Positions 1 to 8,159 of a DNA stretch of 64,000 bases are shown here, piece after piece. The notes under the pieces were generated by a model. It was not told the DNA's origin, made no database searches, and saw only the letters and a list, made by a program, of their open reading frames with translations. Source of the DNA: VXNE01 sp965261535 (GTDB lineage: Bacteria; Pseudomonadota; Gammaproteobacteria; Pseudomonadales; Azotimanducaceae); contig OZ253469.1 in NCBI GenBank assembly GCA_965261535.1, positions 1,116,001-1,180,000 on the forward strand, given 5' to 3'. Each line of letters opens with the position of its first letter. Position 1 is the stretch's first letter. The position numbers and the translations under genes are program-made.

Positions 1-606
1 CACGAATTCAAGACGCCGCTCACAGCGCTGCGCGGGACCGTTGAGGTGCTGCGCGACCATCTCGACGAAATGACGCCCTCACAGCGACGACGCTTTCTCG
101 ACAACGCGCGCTCGGACGTGGAACGGCTGAATCGCCTGACGTTGCGTCTGCTGGAACTGGCCCAGGCCGACATCGGCGCCGGCGACGAGATCACCGACGT
201 GCTGGATGTGGCCCGAAGCCTGGATCACGCCACGGTGCGCGCTCCACCCGATGCCAGCGTACGCGCGCACATTCGCCGGGAATCGCTGGAAGCCGCGCTC
301 GCAAACCTGGTGAACAACGCGCGCGAGCACGGCGCGTCGCGCATCGACGTGCGCGCCGAGACGCATGGTGACAACGTCGAAGTCTGGGTGGAAGACGACG
401 GGCCCGGCATATCCGATGGGAATCGGAGCCGGATTTTCGAACCGTTCTTCACCACCCGGCGCGACGAGGGCGGTACCGGCCTGGGGCTCGCGATCAGCCG
501 CTCGCTGCTGCGCGCCGCGGGCGGCATGATCGAGCTGGCGTCCGCAAAGACCGGCGCGGCGTTCAAGATCACGTTGACGGGGGTCGGCGACGAGCCACCC
601 GCATAA
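1..606 (+). CDS. Sensor histidine kinase, C-terminal part (5' end outside window)
   Basis: The frame is open from base 1 and ends at TAA 604-606, giving 201 residues. The first residues HEFKTPL are the H-box, so the phospho-acceptor histidine is the first codon seen and the sensor and membrane part lies upstream of the window. The ATPase domain follows: an N-box (NLVNNAREH, about residues 102-110), a G1 box (DDGPGIS) and a G2 box (GTGLGLAIS). This is the HisKA plus HATPase_c core of a two-component kinase that autophosphorylates and passes phosphate to a response regulator. Neither the signal nor the regulator is visible here. Family assignment is secure; the role is unknown. Confidence 0.93.
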   Translation, partial: HEFKTPLTALRGTVEVLRDHLDEMTPSQRRRFLDNARSDVERLNRLTLRLLELAQADIGAGDEITDVLDVARSLDHATVRAPPDASVRAHIRRESLEAALANLVNNAREHGASRIDVRAETHGDNVEVWVEDDGPGISDGNRSRIFEPFFTTRRDEGGTGLGLAISRSLLRAAGGMIELASAKTGAAFKITLTGVGDEPPA

Positions 607-609
607 GGA

Positions 610-794
610 CCCGCGCCAGCGCCACAAAAACCGTCGCCGCTTCGCGTGCGCCGTGTTTTGCCCCCGCCCAAGCCCGACTGTTTCATCCCACCCGCCCAAC
701 CCGTCATCCCACCCGCCCAACCCGTCATCCCACCCGCCCAACCCGTCATCCCGTCGATCTTGCGCCAGAGCGGCAAGTCCGACAGGCTGCTAGC
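610..794 (-). repeat. Dispersed intergenic element, family 1, copy 1
   Basis: Aligned by eye on the minus strand, this segment matches 19070-19204 (minus) and 50120-50243 (plus) over most of its length. All copies share a start of the type GCAGCCTGTCGG, a hairpin CTTGC..GCGGCAAG (here 759-777, one stem base missing), the block AAGATCGAC, a GC-rich AGTCGGGCTTGG block and an end of the type TTTGTGGCGCTGG. This copy is the longest because it holds three extra 21-bp tandem units (687-749). It fills the gap after the sensor kinase. Function unknown; it may be a small non-autonomous mobile element or a structured leader or trailer. Confidence 0.75.
687..749. repeat. Three 21-bp tandem repeats inside element copy 1
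   Basis: Three identical consecutive units of 21 bp (687-707, 708-728, 729-749), each of the form CCCACCCGCC..CCCGTCAT. The other two copies of the host element contain at most one partial unit, so the array expanded locally, probably by slippage. Bases 795-965, between the element and the ankyrin gene, show no gene or obvious signal. Confidence 0.85.
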
Positions 795-965
795 GTCGGA
801 GGACCTGCCGCAGTCACTGCTGCGACTTCACCTTTGATGGGCGACGCGGTTCAAGCTTGCTTTCCGTCTGCCCGTGCCGGGCACCGCAAACGCAGTGGTT
901 CCGGCCGGAAACGGCGACACCCAGCAAGAAACCATACGAAAGCGTAGGCAACCCGTTGCAACGCG

Positions 966-1442
966 TCAGCCGATGATCCGCCTGTCCAGTTTGCTGATTT
1001 GCTCGTCAAGCCAGGCAGCAAGACGTTCATGGCCACCGTATCTGGCCATGTCCGGCACGGTGTAACGATCATCCTGATCGCCAACCATAAGTGTCAAATC
1101 GGCACCCGCCTCTATCATGTATTCCACAAGCCCACGATCACCGTGAGTAGACACGGCTTGCGTAATAGGCAACCAGCCTCGTGCGGTCCATGGCTGATTC
1201 AGGACCCGGGGTTCCTTTGATAGCAGTTCCCGCAACGCTTGCAGATTGTTTTCGCTCGCGTAGTACTGCGCCTGAAACATCCTTGCCAACTGAGGCATGG
1301 GGCGATTCCCAGGATTCTCGTTTGCGTACCATGCATGTGAACGCGTCGCGATTTCCGCCATCTCATCGAAACGATTGGCCAGGCAGGCTCTTCGGAAGGC
1401 GGACAGTTCTGGCCATTGTGCTTCGTCAAAGTCCAACTTCAT
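966..1442 (-). CDS. Ankyrin-repeat protein
   Basis: 158 residues with no signal peptide or membrane segment, so probably cytoplasmic. The C-terminal two thirds carry ankyrin-like units (for example GWLPITQAVSTHGDRGLVEYMIEAGADLTL), the pattern of short bacterial ankyrin proteins that bind protein partners. The N-terminal half is helical with a Trp-rich acidic start. I chose the ATG at 1442 because GGAG lies about six bases upstream; an in-frame ATG 11 codons earlier has no such site. It stands alone between a repeat element and the convergent end of the large thiol-redox gene. The partner and role cannot be deduced. Confidence 0.75.
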   Translation of the reverse strand: MKLDFDEAQWPELSAFRRACLANRFDEMAEIATRSHAWYANENPGNRPMPQLARMFQAQYYASENNLQALRELLSKEPRVLNQPWTARGWLPITQAVSTHGDRGLVEYMIEAGADLTLMVGDQDDRYTVPDMARYGGHERLAAWLDEQISKLDRRIIG

Positions 1443-1560
1443 GGCAACTCCGTCTTGTCCGGCATGGGCAGCCATGCCTGGGTTTAGCCATGAGTCGCGC
1501 AGCGGGCCTCAACGCTGACCGGCGAAGTGCGCCTGGAGACGCGACCGCAAGACGGCGCCT

Positions 1561-4500
1561 TCAGGGTCGGGCTCGCGCTGTGCTCCTGATCAGTGAAATG
1601 AACGGGTCGTCGAGGCGATGCGTGCGAGCGGCTATGGTGCCCACGGCGTCAACGAGCACGTAGGTGGGATAGCCGCGTACCGCCCACGTCTCAAGTATCT
1701 GGTGGCGCGGCCCCACATGCCAGTTGGCCCAGGGCATCGGCTCTTCCGATTGAAATTCCGCGACCGTGTCGACTTCCTCATCGACGCTGATCGAGAGTAT
1801 CTCGAAACTATTTGCCGGCAACTGGGCACTCAGTTCCCGCAGGTCCGGCAGCGACTTGATGCAGGGGCCGCACCAGGTCGCCCAGAAATCGATCAGAACC
1901 GTCTGGTTCTGAAATGTTGAAAAATCTTCGTCGGCGCCATCGAGCCGCTTGGCGATAACGTTCGGGAGCTTCCGGCCGACGGTGAGATGGTTGAGGTTGT
2001 ATAGCAGATCCCGCTCGGCTTCGGCCAGGGTCTGGAAGGGAATCGGCGTGCCATCGTCTTCGAATCGGCGGCGCTTTTGGAGTTCCTCGTCTTCCACCCC
2101 GGCGCTCAATCCGTCGGCGATCGCGAGCGCTTGTTCGCGGTATTGCTCGCGTTCTTCCGACTCAGTGGAAACCTCGTTCGCCAGTCGCAGATTGCGGGCG
2201 GCCCGGTAGTACGCGGCAGTGGCTCTGGTGACGGCAGCCGTTGCCGACTCGGACAGCCGCTCGAAGATCGCCTCCACCGCTTCGTCCTCTCCCGGATTGG
2301 TATTGAAATCGAGCATCCAAAGCAGCTTCGGCCAACCCTCGTCCTCGGGAAAGTGCTTCGTGATCGTTCGCGCTCCCCGCGCCACGTATTCGGCGGAATC
2401 AGATGACCCCATGGTATGTTCCATCATGAAGACCGCAGCGTCGCGCGTGCGGTCGTGTGCGCCATCCAGATCCAGGATGGCGCTTGCGGCAGCGACGGCC
2501 ATGCTGATGTCGGGATGGTCTCCCAACTCCGCCTCCCGGCGCTTGCTCCGCTCCTCGGTGGAAGCGTCCGATTTCCTGATCTCCTTATCCAGCGCATGCC
2601 ACGCCTCATCGAGGTCGATGTACGCCTGAACCAACGACCAGTCGGGTTCGGCGGCGGCGATCAACGCGTCCTCAGCCGCATCGATGGCGGCGATGACGAT
2701 ATCGGGGAGCAATATCTGCGGCAGCACCGCAGCCTCGGCTACCGACGAGCCTTTGGGAAAATACAGGTACAGGGGAACGCCAACGCGGCCATGACGGCGG
2801 AGCCATTCCGTGATCACCGGATCCTGGTTGGTCCAATCGCCCTCGAGAACCTTGATGCCGCGCTCGCGAAAAGCCGCGCCAACCTTGTCGGAAGCTAGCG
2901 CCACCCGCTCGTTCACCTTGCAGTTCACGCACCAGTCGGCCGTGAAGAAGACGAACACCGGCTGACCGGACTCGACGTAGTCGGCGACTCGCTCGGGGGT
3001 GAATTTCTCCAGCGTCAGTTCACCCAGTGTGCCGGATTGCCCATCCGCAAATGCCGCCGGGTCTAACCTGTAGTCCTCGACGCTGGCGCCGGTAAACAGC
3101 GTCACAACGAGTGCCGCCGCGGCCACGCCCCGCCAGGGCCATGGCTGCGTGCTCCCGAACACCCGTCCATACGCCCACAGCGAGAAGGCAAAGAAGACCG
3201 CCGCGAGCAGCCCGAGGGCCATGGAACTTGCGCCAAGCTGCTTACCCAGGATCCAGAAAAGCCAGACTGCGGTCGCGAGCATGGGAAACGCCAGAATGCT
3301 CCGGAACGTCGCCATCCACGGACCGGGCCTGGGCATGATGCGTCCCAACGACGGAACGAAGCTGATCAGCAGATAGGGGAATGCGAGGCCGAGGCCCAGG
3401 GCCAGGAAGATGCCGAGGGCAACCGGCACCGGCTGCACCAGCGCATAGCCCAGAGCGCCTGCCATGAACGGCGCCGTGCATGGCGTAGCCACCACTACAG
3501 CCAGGAGCCCGGTGAAAAAAGCCGCCTTGCGTTCGCTGCCCGCCGTGAGATCCTGTCCGATACCGGCCGCGCGCACGCCGAACTCGAAGACGCCAAGGAG
3601 GTTCAGTGCAATGGCCAGCATCAACAACGCGAGACCCAGGTTCACCAGCGGGAACTGCATCTGGATACCCCAGCCAACGGCTTGTCCGGCCTCTCTCAGG
3701 ACGACCAGAGCGCCGCCCGCCAAGGCAAAGGCGACCAGGATCCCCGCCGTGTACAGCAGTCCGCTCTGCCGCGTCTCCTGCGGGACCGCATGCCCCATCC
3801 TCACCAGGCTCAGCGCTTTCATGCTGAGGACGGGAAAGACGCAGGGCATCAGGTTCAGTATGACTCCGCCAAAAAAGGCAAAGAGCAGCGCGACAGGAAG
3901 TGACATGTCGCCCAATGGCAACGCCGGCAGGGACGCCATGGCACCACCGGCGGCAAGCGGCGCGGTATCGGTTGCCGCCTGCACTTCCACCCGAACGGCC
4001 CGCTCGTCTCCGGCGCTGTCCGTAAAGCGCAAGACGGTCGAAAATTCCGTCGCCGCGTCCGCCTTGCGTCCCGCATCCATGGAGACAACGATGCCTCCCG
4101 GCGCGAACGTCGCCGACTGCTGCGCGTATTTGACGATGTACCGAGATTCGACGAACAGGTAGGGATCACGCATCTCGGCGACTGAGTCGGGTGTTTTCAC
4201 AGCCACGCGCACGGATTCGCCGACGCGTTCGAATTGCGCGGGCCAAACGACAACTTCCGGCAACTGCGCGCGCGCGGCGGCAAACGACTCGGCGTGGCGC
4301 CCATCGAGGTCTCCATCGCCGAAGGCCAATGTCAGCGAGAGCGATGCCTTTTCCGGAACACATAGCTCGTCGTCGCAAACAACCCAGCGAGCCTCCCCTT
4401 GCAAATCCATGGTTTCGCCCGCCTGCCCGGCGGGAACCGCGATCTCGCTCAAGAGCATGATCGGCTCGTCGAAGCCGTACGTGACAAGCTCGCCGAAGGG

Positions 4501-4827
4501 AATGACGTGGGGTGCCGGAAACTGGAGTTCAGATGCAGAGAATCCCTCCGGCAGACTCCAGCGCATGGTCACCGCAAGGCCAGCGTCGCCTGGATTGATC
4601 CAGTAGGCGTGCCAGGTCGGGTCCGGCGCGATATGGAGCCCGAGGGTCACTATCCCTCCGTCCGCCGGTATCGAGGATTGCTCCGCAACCAACTCCGCGC
4701 GGGAGTAATTCGTCCGCACTGGGTCGGCCCATACGGAAACGCCGAACGCGAAACCGCAGACAATGAGGAGCGCCATTGCCCGCCATGCCAGTGCCTTCAG
4801 GTCTTCCCCCAAGCTCGTCGAGTTCAT
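1561..4827 (-). CDS. ScsB/DsbD-type thiol:disulfide transporter fused to a TlpA-like thioredoxin
   Basis: 1088 residues. In order: signal peptide (about 1-35), a ScsB/DsbD-alpha-like periplasmic domain, a DsbD-type membrane domain with about eight helices (about 300-590; conserved NLMPCVFPVLSMK and ATPCTAPFMAGALG cysteine motifs), a thioredoxin domain with CVNC at 633-636, a helical TPR-like stretch (about 720-930) and a second thioredoxin-like TlpA domain with WCGPC (Cys 986 and 989). Known DsbD/ScsB proteins carry electrons from cytoplasmic thioredoxin across the membrane to periplasmic thiol proteins and are roughly 550-750 residues. The extra 450 residues suggest that electron carrier and client reductase are covalently joined. 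ATG 4827 follows GGAGGG by nine bases. A separate TlpA-like gene lies nearby (6781-8064). Confidence 0.9.
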   Translation of the reverse strand: MNSTSLGEDLKALAWRAMALLIVCGFAFGVSVWADPVRTNYSRAELVAEQSSIPADGGIVTLGLHIAPDPTWHAYWINPGDAGLAVTMRWSLPEGFSASELQFPAPHVIPFGELVTYGFDEPIMLLSEIAVPAGQAGETMDLQGEARWVVCDDELCVPEKASLSLTLAFGDGDLDGRHAESFAAARAQLPEVVVWPAQFERVGESVRVAVKTPDSVAEMRDPYLFVESRYIVKYAQQSATFAPGGIVVSMDAGRKADAATEFSTVLRFTDSAGDERAVRVEVQAATDTAPLAAGGAMASLPALPLGDMSLPVALLFAFFGGVILNLMPCVFPVLSMKALSLVRMGHAVPQETRQSGLLYTAGILVAFALAGGALVVLREAGQAVGWGIQMQFPLVNLGLALLMLAIALNLLGVFEFGVRAAGIGQDLTAGSERKAAFFTGLLAVVVATPCTAPFMAGALGYALVQPVPVALGIFLALGLGLAFPYLLISFVPSLGRIMPRPGPWMATFRSILAFPMLATAVWLFWILGKQLGASSMALGLLAAVFFAFSLWAYGRVFGSTQPWPWRGVAAAALVVTLFTGASVEDYRLDPAAFADGQSGTLGELTLEKFTPERVADYVESGQPVFVFFTADWCVNCKVNERVALASDKVGAAFRERGIKVLEGDWTNQDPVITEWLRRHGRVGVPLYLYFPKGSSVAEAAVLPQILLPDIVIAAIDAAEDALIAAAEPDWSLVQAYIDLDEAWHALDKEIRKSDASTEERSKRREAELGDHPDISMAVAAASAILDLDGAHDRTRDAAVFMMEHTMGSSDSAEYVARGARTITKHFPEDEGWPKLLWMLDFNTNPGEDEAVEAIFERLSESATAAVTRATAAYYRAARNLRLANEVSTESEEREQYREQALAIADGLSAGVEDEELQKRRRFEDDGTPIPFQTLAEAERDLLYNLNHLTVGRKLPNVIAKRLDGADEDFSTFQNQTVLIDFWATWCGPCIKSLPDLRELSAQLPANSFEILSISVDEEVDTVAEFQSEEPMPWANWHVGPRHQILETWAVRGYPTYVLVDAVGTIAARTHRLDDPFISLIRSTARARP

Positions 4828-5119
4828 CGAGGCCAACCCTCCGGTTGTCGCAAGCACGCGCGGATTCCTCCGAGCTGCCCTGCTGTGAACGAGTGCGCCA
4901 TTATCAACGGACCATTGCGCAAGGTACAGGTTCCGCCACCCGCGCTGTCGCACCTGGCTCCGAGCCGAACCATGAGTCGCAGGCCGGCTGTCCAATGTAG
5001 ACTGCGCGTCGATATCGCGATGACGAACGTGTTCCAGCAACGGCGTGCATGCGGCGCGAAATCGGCCACAAGCACGGCGCGCAAACGGGGATGGATATTG
5101 AAGCCCAAACCGGGTTCAC
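4828..5119. other. Divergent intergenic region between the ScsB-TlpA fusion and the UnbV gene
   Basis: About 290 bases between two divergently transcribed genes, so promoters for both are expected here. I see no convincing -35/-10 pair, operator palindrome or RNA gene. Confidence 0.4.
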
Positions 5120-5142
5120 ATGAAAACGCGATACAGGCTGCG

Positions 5143-6807
5143 ATGCTTGTCGTCCTGGTCGCGGGCTGCGGCGGCGGCGGCAGCACACAACCGTCTCGCC
5201 CCGTGCAGCCGCCGGCTCCTCCGCCAGAGCCGCCACCGGCGGCCACATTGTTTGTCAATGCAACCGCAGAGTCGGGTATCCAGTACAGGCACGGCTACCT
5301 GAATCCACCGGAATTTGTGGATCCTGAAGAGTTCGGCGGCGGCGTAGCGGTCGGCGACTACGATGGCGACGGGCTGGTGGATCTCTTTATTGTGCGCGGC
5401 GACATCGGGCCCAACCTCCTGTACCGAAATCTGGGCGACAACGTCTTCGAGGATGTCGCGATGGAGGCTGGCGTCGCCTACACGAAATCTGGCTCCGAGA
5501 ACTATCGGCACAGCGGCCCGGCATTCGCCGATATGGATGGCGACGGCGATCTCGACCTGTTCGTCGGTGGGCTGGAGTTCGATCCTTCGTTCGTCTTCAC
5601 GAACGAAGGCGACGGAACGTTCACGGATATCACCGCCGGCTCCGGCATAGACACGCTCGGAGCCCGACACACGGTGTCCGCCGGATTCGGCGATTACGAT
5701 CTGGACGGCGACCTCGACATGTTTCTGACGCATTGGGGAACGGAAGACGGCCCCGGCGTCAGGTTGCATACCGAGCATCTCTGGCGAAATGACACCCGCG
5801 ACGGAGAAATCCGGTTTTTCGATGCAAGTCTCGAAGCGGGCATTGCGTCAGAAATTTTCAGTGCGGCACCAGTGGCGTCCTCCTACGGCGAGGGATTCGA
5901 CTACACCTTCACCCCCACTTTCGCGCGAATGAACGAGGATCGCTATCCCGACCTTCTGATCTCGGCGGACTTCCTGACGTCAATGTACTTTGTCAACAAC
6001 GGCGACGGCACGTTCACGAACGCCACCGACCGCAGCGTCATTCAGGACCGAAACGGCATGGGTTCGGCTGTGGGCGATTACGATGGCGACGGCGACCTCG
6101 ACTGGTTCGTCACTTCCGTCTGGAGCGTACCCGATGAGGCTGGCGATCAAATCTTCGAATTGGGCAACCGGCTTTATCGCAACGCGGGAGGAGAGTTGTC
6201 AGACGTTACCGAGTTGGCCGGCGTGCAGGACGGCGGGTGGGGATGGGGCGCGTGTTTTGCGGACCTCGACAACGACGGCGATCTGGACATCTACCACACC
6301 AACGGCTGGTGGGTGGCCTTCGAACCGAGTAATTTCGACGTGGACGAGAGCCGGTATTTTGAATCCGACGGTCACGGCGCGTTCGTGGAAATGTCCGAGG
6401 CGGCCGGGCTTGCGGATACCGAGCGCGGGTACGGCATCGTTTGCGCGGATTTCGACAACGACGGAGACACGGACGTCTTTCAGGCGCACCGAAACGAAAC
6501 CAATGCCGGGACGCTCTGGCGAAACGATACCGGGGGTCGCTATCTCAAGGTGGAACTCAATGGGTTACCGCCCAACACCCAGGCCGCCGGCGCGCGTATC
6601 CGGGTAACCATAGGAGAGAGCACGCAACTGCGCGAGATCATGATCGGCAGCAACTTCACGTCGCAAAATCCTGCCGTACAGATGTTCGGTCTTGACGGCG
6701 CCGCAGAGGTGGACGTGGTGGAGGTCGAATGGCCGGACGGCGAATCGACGACGATGCGCAACGTCGCCGGCGACCAGACGCTACGGCTCGATCATCCGAG
6801 TAGGTGA
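5143..6807 (+). CDS. FG-GAP/VCBS repeat lipoprotein with C-terminal ASPIC/UnbV domain
   Basis: 554 residues from ATG 5143. The N-terminus MLVVLVAGC is a lipobox, followed by a Pro-rich linker. Repeated DxDGDGDxD calcium-type motifs (FG-GAP/VCBS, about residues 70-450) suggest a beta-propeller. The C-terminal 90 residues match the ASPIC/UnbV domain (EVEWPDGE near the end). Such proteins are exported to the periplasm or surface; their function is poorly known. The signal peptide is abnormally short and lacks positive charges. An ATG at 5120 in another frame encodes MKTRYRL, and adding one base near 5138 would join the two as a textbook MKTRYRLAMLVVLVAGC. The 5' end may therefore carry a one-base deletion. 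The last 27 bases overlap the convergent TlpA gene. Confidence 0.85.
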   Translation: MLVVLVAGCGGGGSTQPSRPVQPPAPPPEPPPAATLFVNATAESGIQYRHGYLNPPEFVDPEEFGGGVAVGDYDGDGLVDLFIVRGDIGPNLLYRNLGDNVFEDVAMEAGVAYTKSGSENYRHSGPAFADMDGDGDLDLFVGGLEFDPSFVFTNEGDGTFTDITAGSGIDTLGARHTVSAGFGDYDLDGDLDMFLTHWGTEDGPGVRLHTEHLWRNDTRDGEIRFFDASLEAGIASEIFSAAPVASSYGEGFDYTFTPTFARMNEDRYPDLLISADFLTSMYFVNNGDGTFTNATDRSVIQDRNGMGSAVGDYDGDGDLDWFVTSVWSVPDEAGDQIFELGNRLYRNAGGELSDVTELAGVQDGGWGWGACFADLDNDGDLDIYHTNGWWVAFEPSNFDVDESRYFESDGHGAFVEMSEAAGLADTERGYGIVCADFDNDGDTDVFQAHRNETNAGTLWRNDTGGRYLKVELNGLPPNTQAAGARIRVTIGESTQLREIMIGSNFTSQNPAVQMFGLDGAAEVDVVEVEWPDGESTTMRNVAGDQTLRLDHPSR

Positions 6808-8064
6808 GGAAGCGCCCGCGGCGACCGTGCTCGGGGACCCCAACAGTTCGGCGAGCTTCTCGTCGAGATGGTGGGTGCGCAGGTCCTTGGCGACGATATC
6901 GCCGGTGGCGGATTCCACCAGGTAGTTCTTGGGTACGCCGGTCACGTTGTAGGCAAGCGGCGCGTCGGCATCTTCGCCCATCCCAAGATTAGCCCACGGC
7001 AACTGCTCTTCCTCCGAAGCCACTTCCCAGTCCTCGCGAACGTTGTCGATCGTGAAGGACACGATTTCAAACCCCTTGTCCCGGTACTGGGCATAGGCTT
7101 GCTTCATGTGCGGGATTTCGACCCGGCAGGGACCACACCAGGACGCCCAGAACTCGACCAGCACGAACTTGCTATTGGCCCGCACATCGGCGAGCCGGAC
7201 CGACTCACCGTCAAGTGTCTTCGCTTCGAAGTCGCGAATCCCGGCACCAACCGCGAAGCGCTTCCTTTCCTCGGATCGCTTTGCTTCCGCCGTCTCGGTC
7301 GTCGCCAGTCGCTCAACCACCCAGGGATCTTCCGGTGTCATCTCGGCGAGTCCGCGCAAGGCTTCCAGCATCCAGGGGCCGCCAAGCCAGGCCGATTGGA
7401 TGGTCAGGCGACGCACCAACGAATCCGGATGCGTGGTCGCCGTTTGCCCGCGGCCTTCCTGCTCCATGCTCAACATCCGGCTGAATACAGCCGATGATCT
7501 GTCGCTGCGCGCTCTTCGGTCGGCTTCGGTCTCGCCGTCGACCGCGGAAATGAGCGCTCTGTATTCGGCCTGGGCTTCCACGTAGGGCGCGGAACGGCGC
7601 CACGAGTTATAGACGGCGTCGTTGTATCCGCCGCCTTCGATATGGAACCGGCCGGGGCGGCTCATGTGCAGTCGCAGGTTTCCCGGCTCCAGGATGAACG
7701 CGTTGCCCTTCATGGGCGCGTAGCGCCGCCCTTCGAGGCCGATGGCGTCGAGCACGTAGAAGTAGACGACCCGCGGCGTGTCCACGGTGGCCTCGACCCG
7801 GAACGTGCCATCTGGCGACAGCGGCGCCCTGGCGACCACATCAAGGGTCGATTCCATGCTGACCGGCTTGTCGGCACTCGATGTCGCCGCCATCATCATG
7901 CCCCGAGCCCGTTTGCCGTCCGGCGAGGGCTTCGGGGTCCAGACGACGAAGTTGCCGCTGCTGTAGTGGGCCGACAGGTCGCCCTCAAGCACGAAGTCGC
8001 CAGCGAATGCCGGCGAGCCCGCCAGCAACGCGAGCAATGGCCAGTTTGTCAGGCGCACATTCAT
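6781..8064 (-). CDS. TlpA/AhpC-TSA family periplasmic thioredoxin
   Basis: 427 residues. A signal peptide (LLALLAGSPAFA) is followed by about 230 residues with no recognised motif (DUF4369-like in layout), then a TlpA-type thioredoxin domain with FWASWCGPC (Cys 310 and 313) and a cis-proline loop (TGVPKNYLV). It should reduce periplasmic disulfides and depend on a membrane electron donor such as the fusion at 1561-4827. GGAGGGG lies only two bases before ATG 8064 but eight bases before an in-frame GTG at 8058, so the exact start is uncertain. It lies 95 bases downstream of the TonB receptor on the same strand, a likely operon. Its 3' end overlaps the UnbV gene by 27 bases. Confidence 0.88.
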   Translation of the reverse strand: MNVRLTNWPLLALLAGSPAFAGDFVLEGDLSAHYSSGNFVVWTPKPSPDGKRARGMMMAATSSADKPVSMESTLDVVARAPLSPDGTFRVEATVDTPRVVYFYVLDAIGLEGRRYAPMKGNAFILEPGNLRLHMSRPGRFHIEGGGYNDAVYNSWRRSAPYVEAQAEYRALISAVDGETEADRRARSDRSSAVFSRMLSMEQEGRGQTATTHPDSLVRRLTIQSAWLGGPWMLEALRGLAEMTPEDPWVVERLATTETAEAKRSEERKRFAVGAGIRDFEAKTLDGESVRLADVRANSKFVLVEFWASWCGPCRVEIPHMKQAYAQYRDKGFEIVSFTIDNVREDWEVASEEEQLPWANLGMGEDADAPLAYNVTGVPKNYLVESATGDIVAKDLRTHHLDEKLAELLGSPSTVAAGASSPTRMIEP

Positions 8065-8159
8065 CCCCTCCAACTCAGCGCAAAGCGTTCATCGTTAGGA
8101 CCATCCTTCCGAGCGCAAGTTCCCATCACGCTTCCTGGCAAGTCCCGCCGTACCAGACT

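Noticed and set aside
4399..5142. 248-residue N-terminal extension of the UnbV protein
   Set aside because: It is antisense to the thiol-transporter gene, has no motifs, and precedes a lipobox that must be near the N-terminus.
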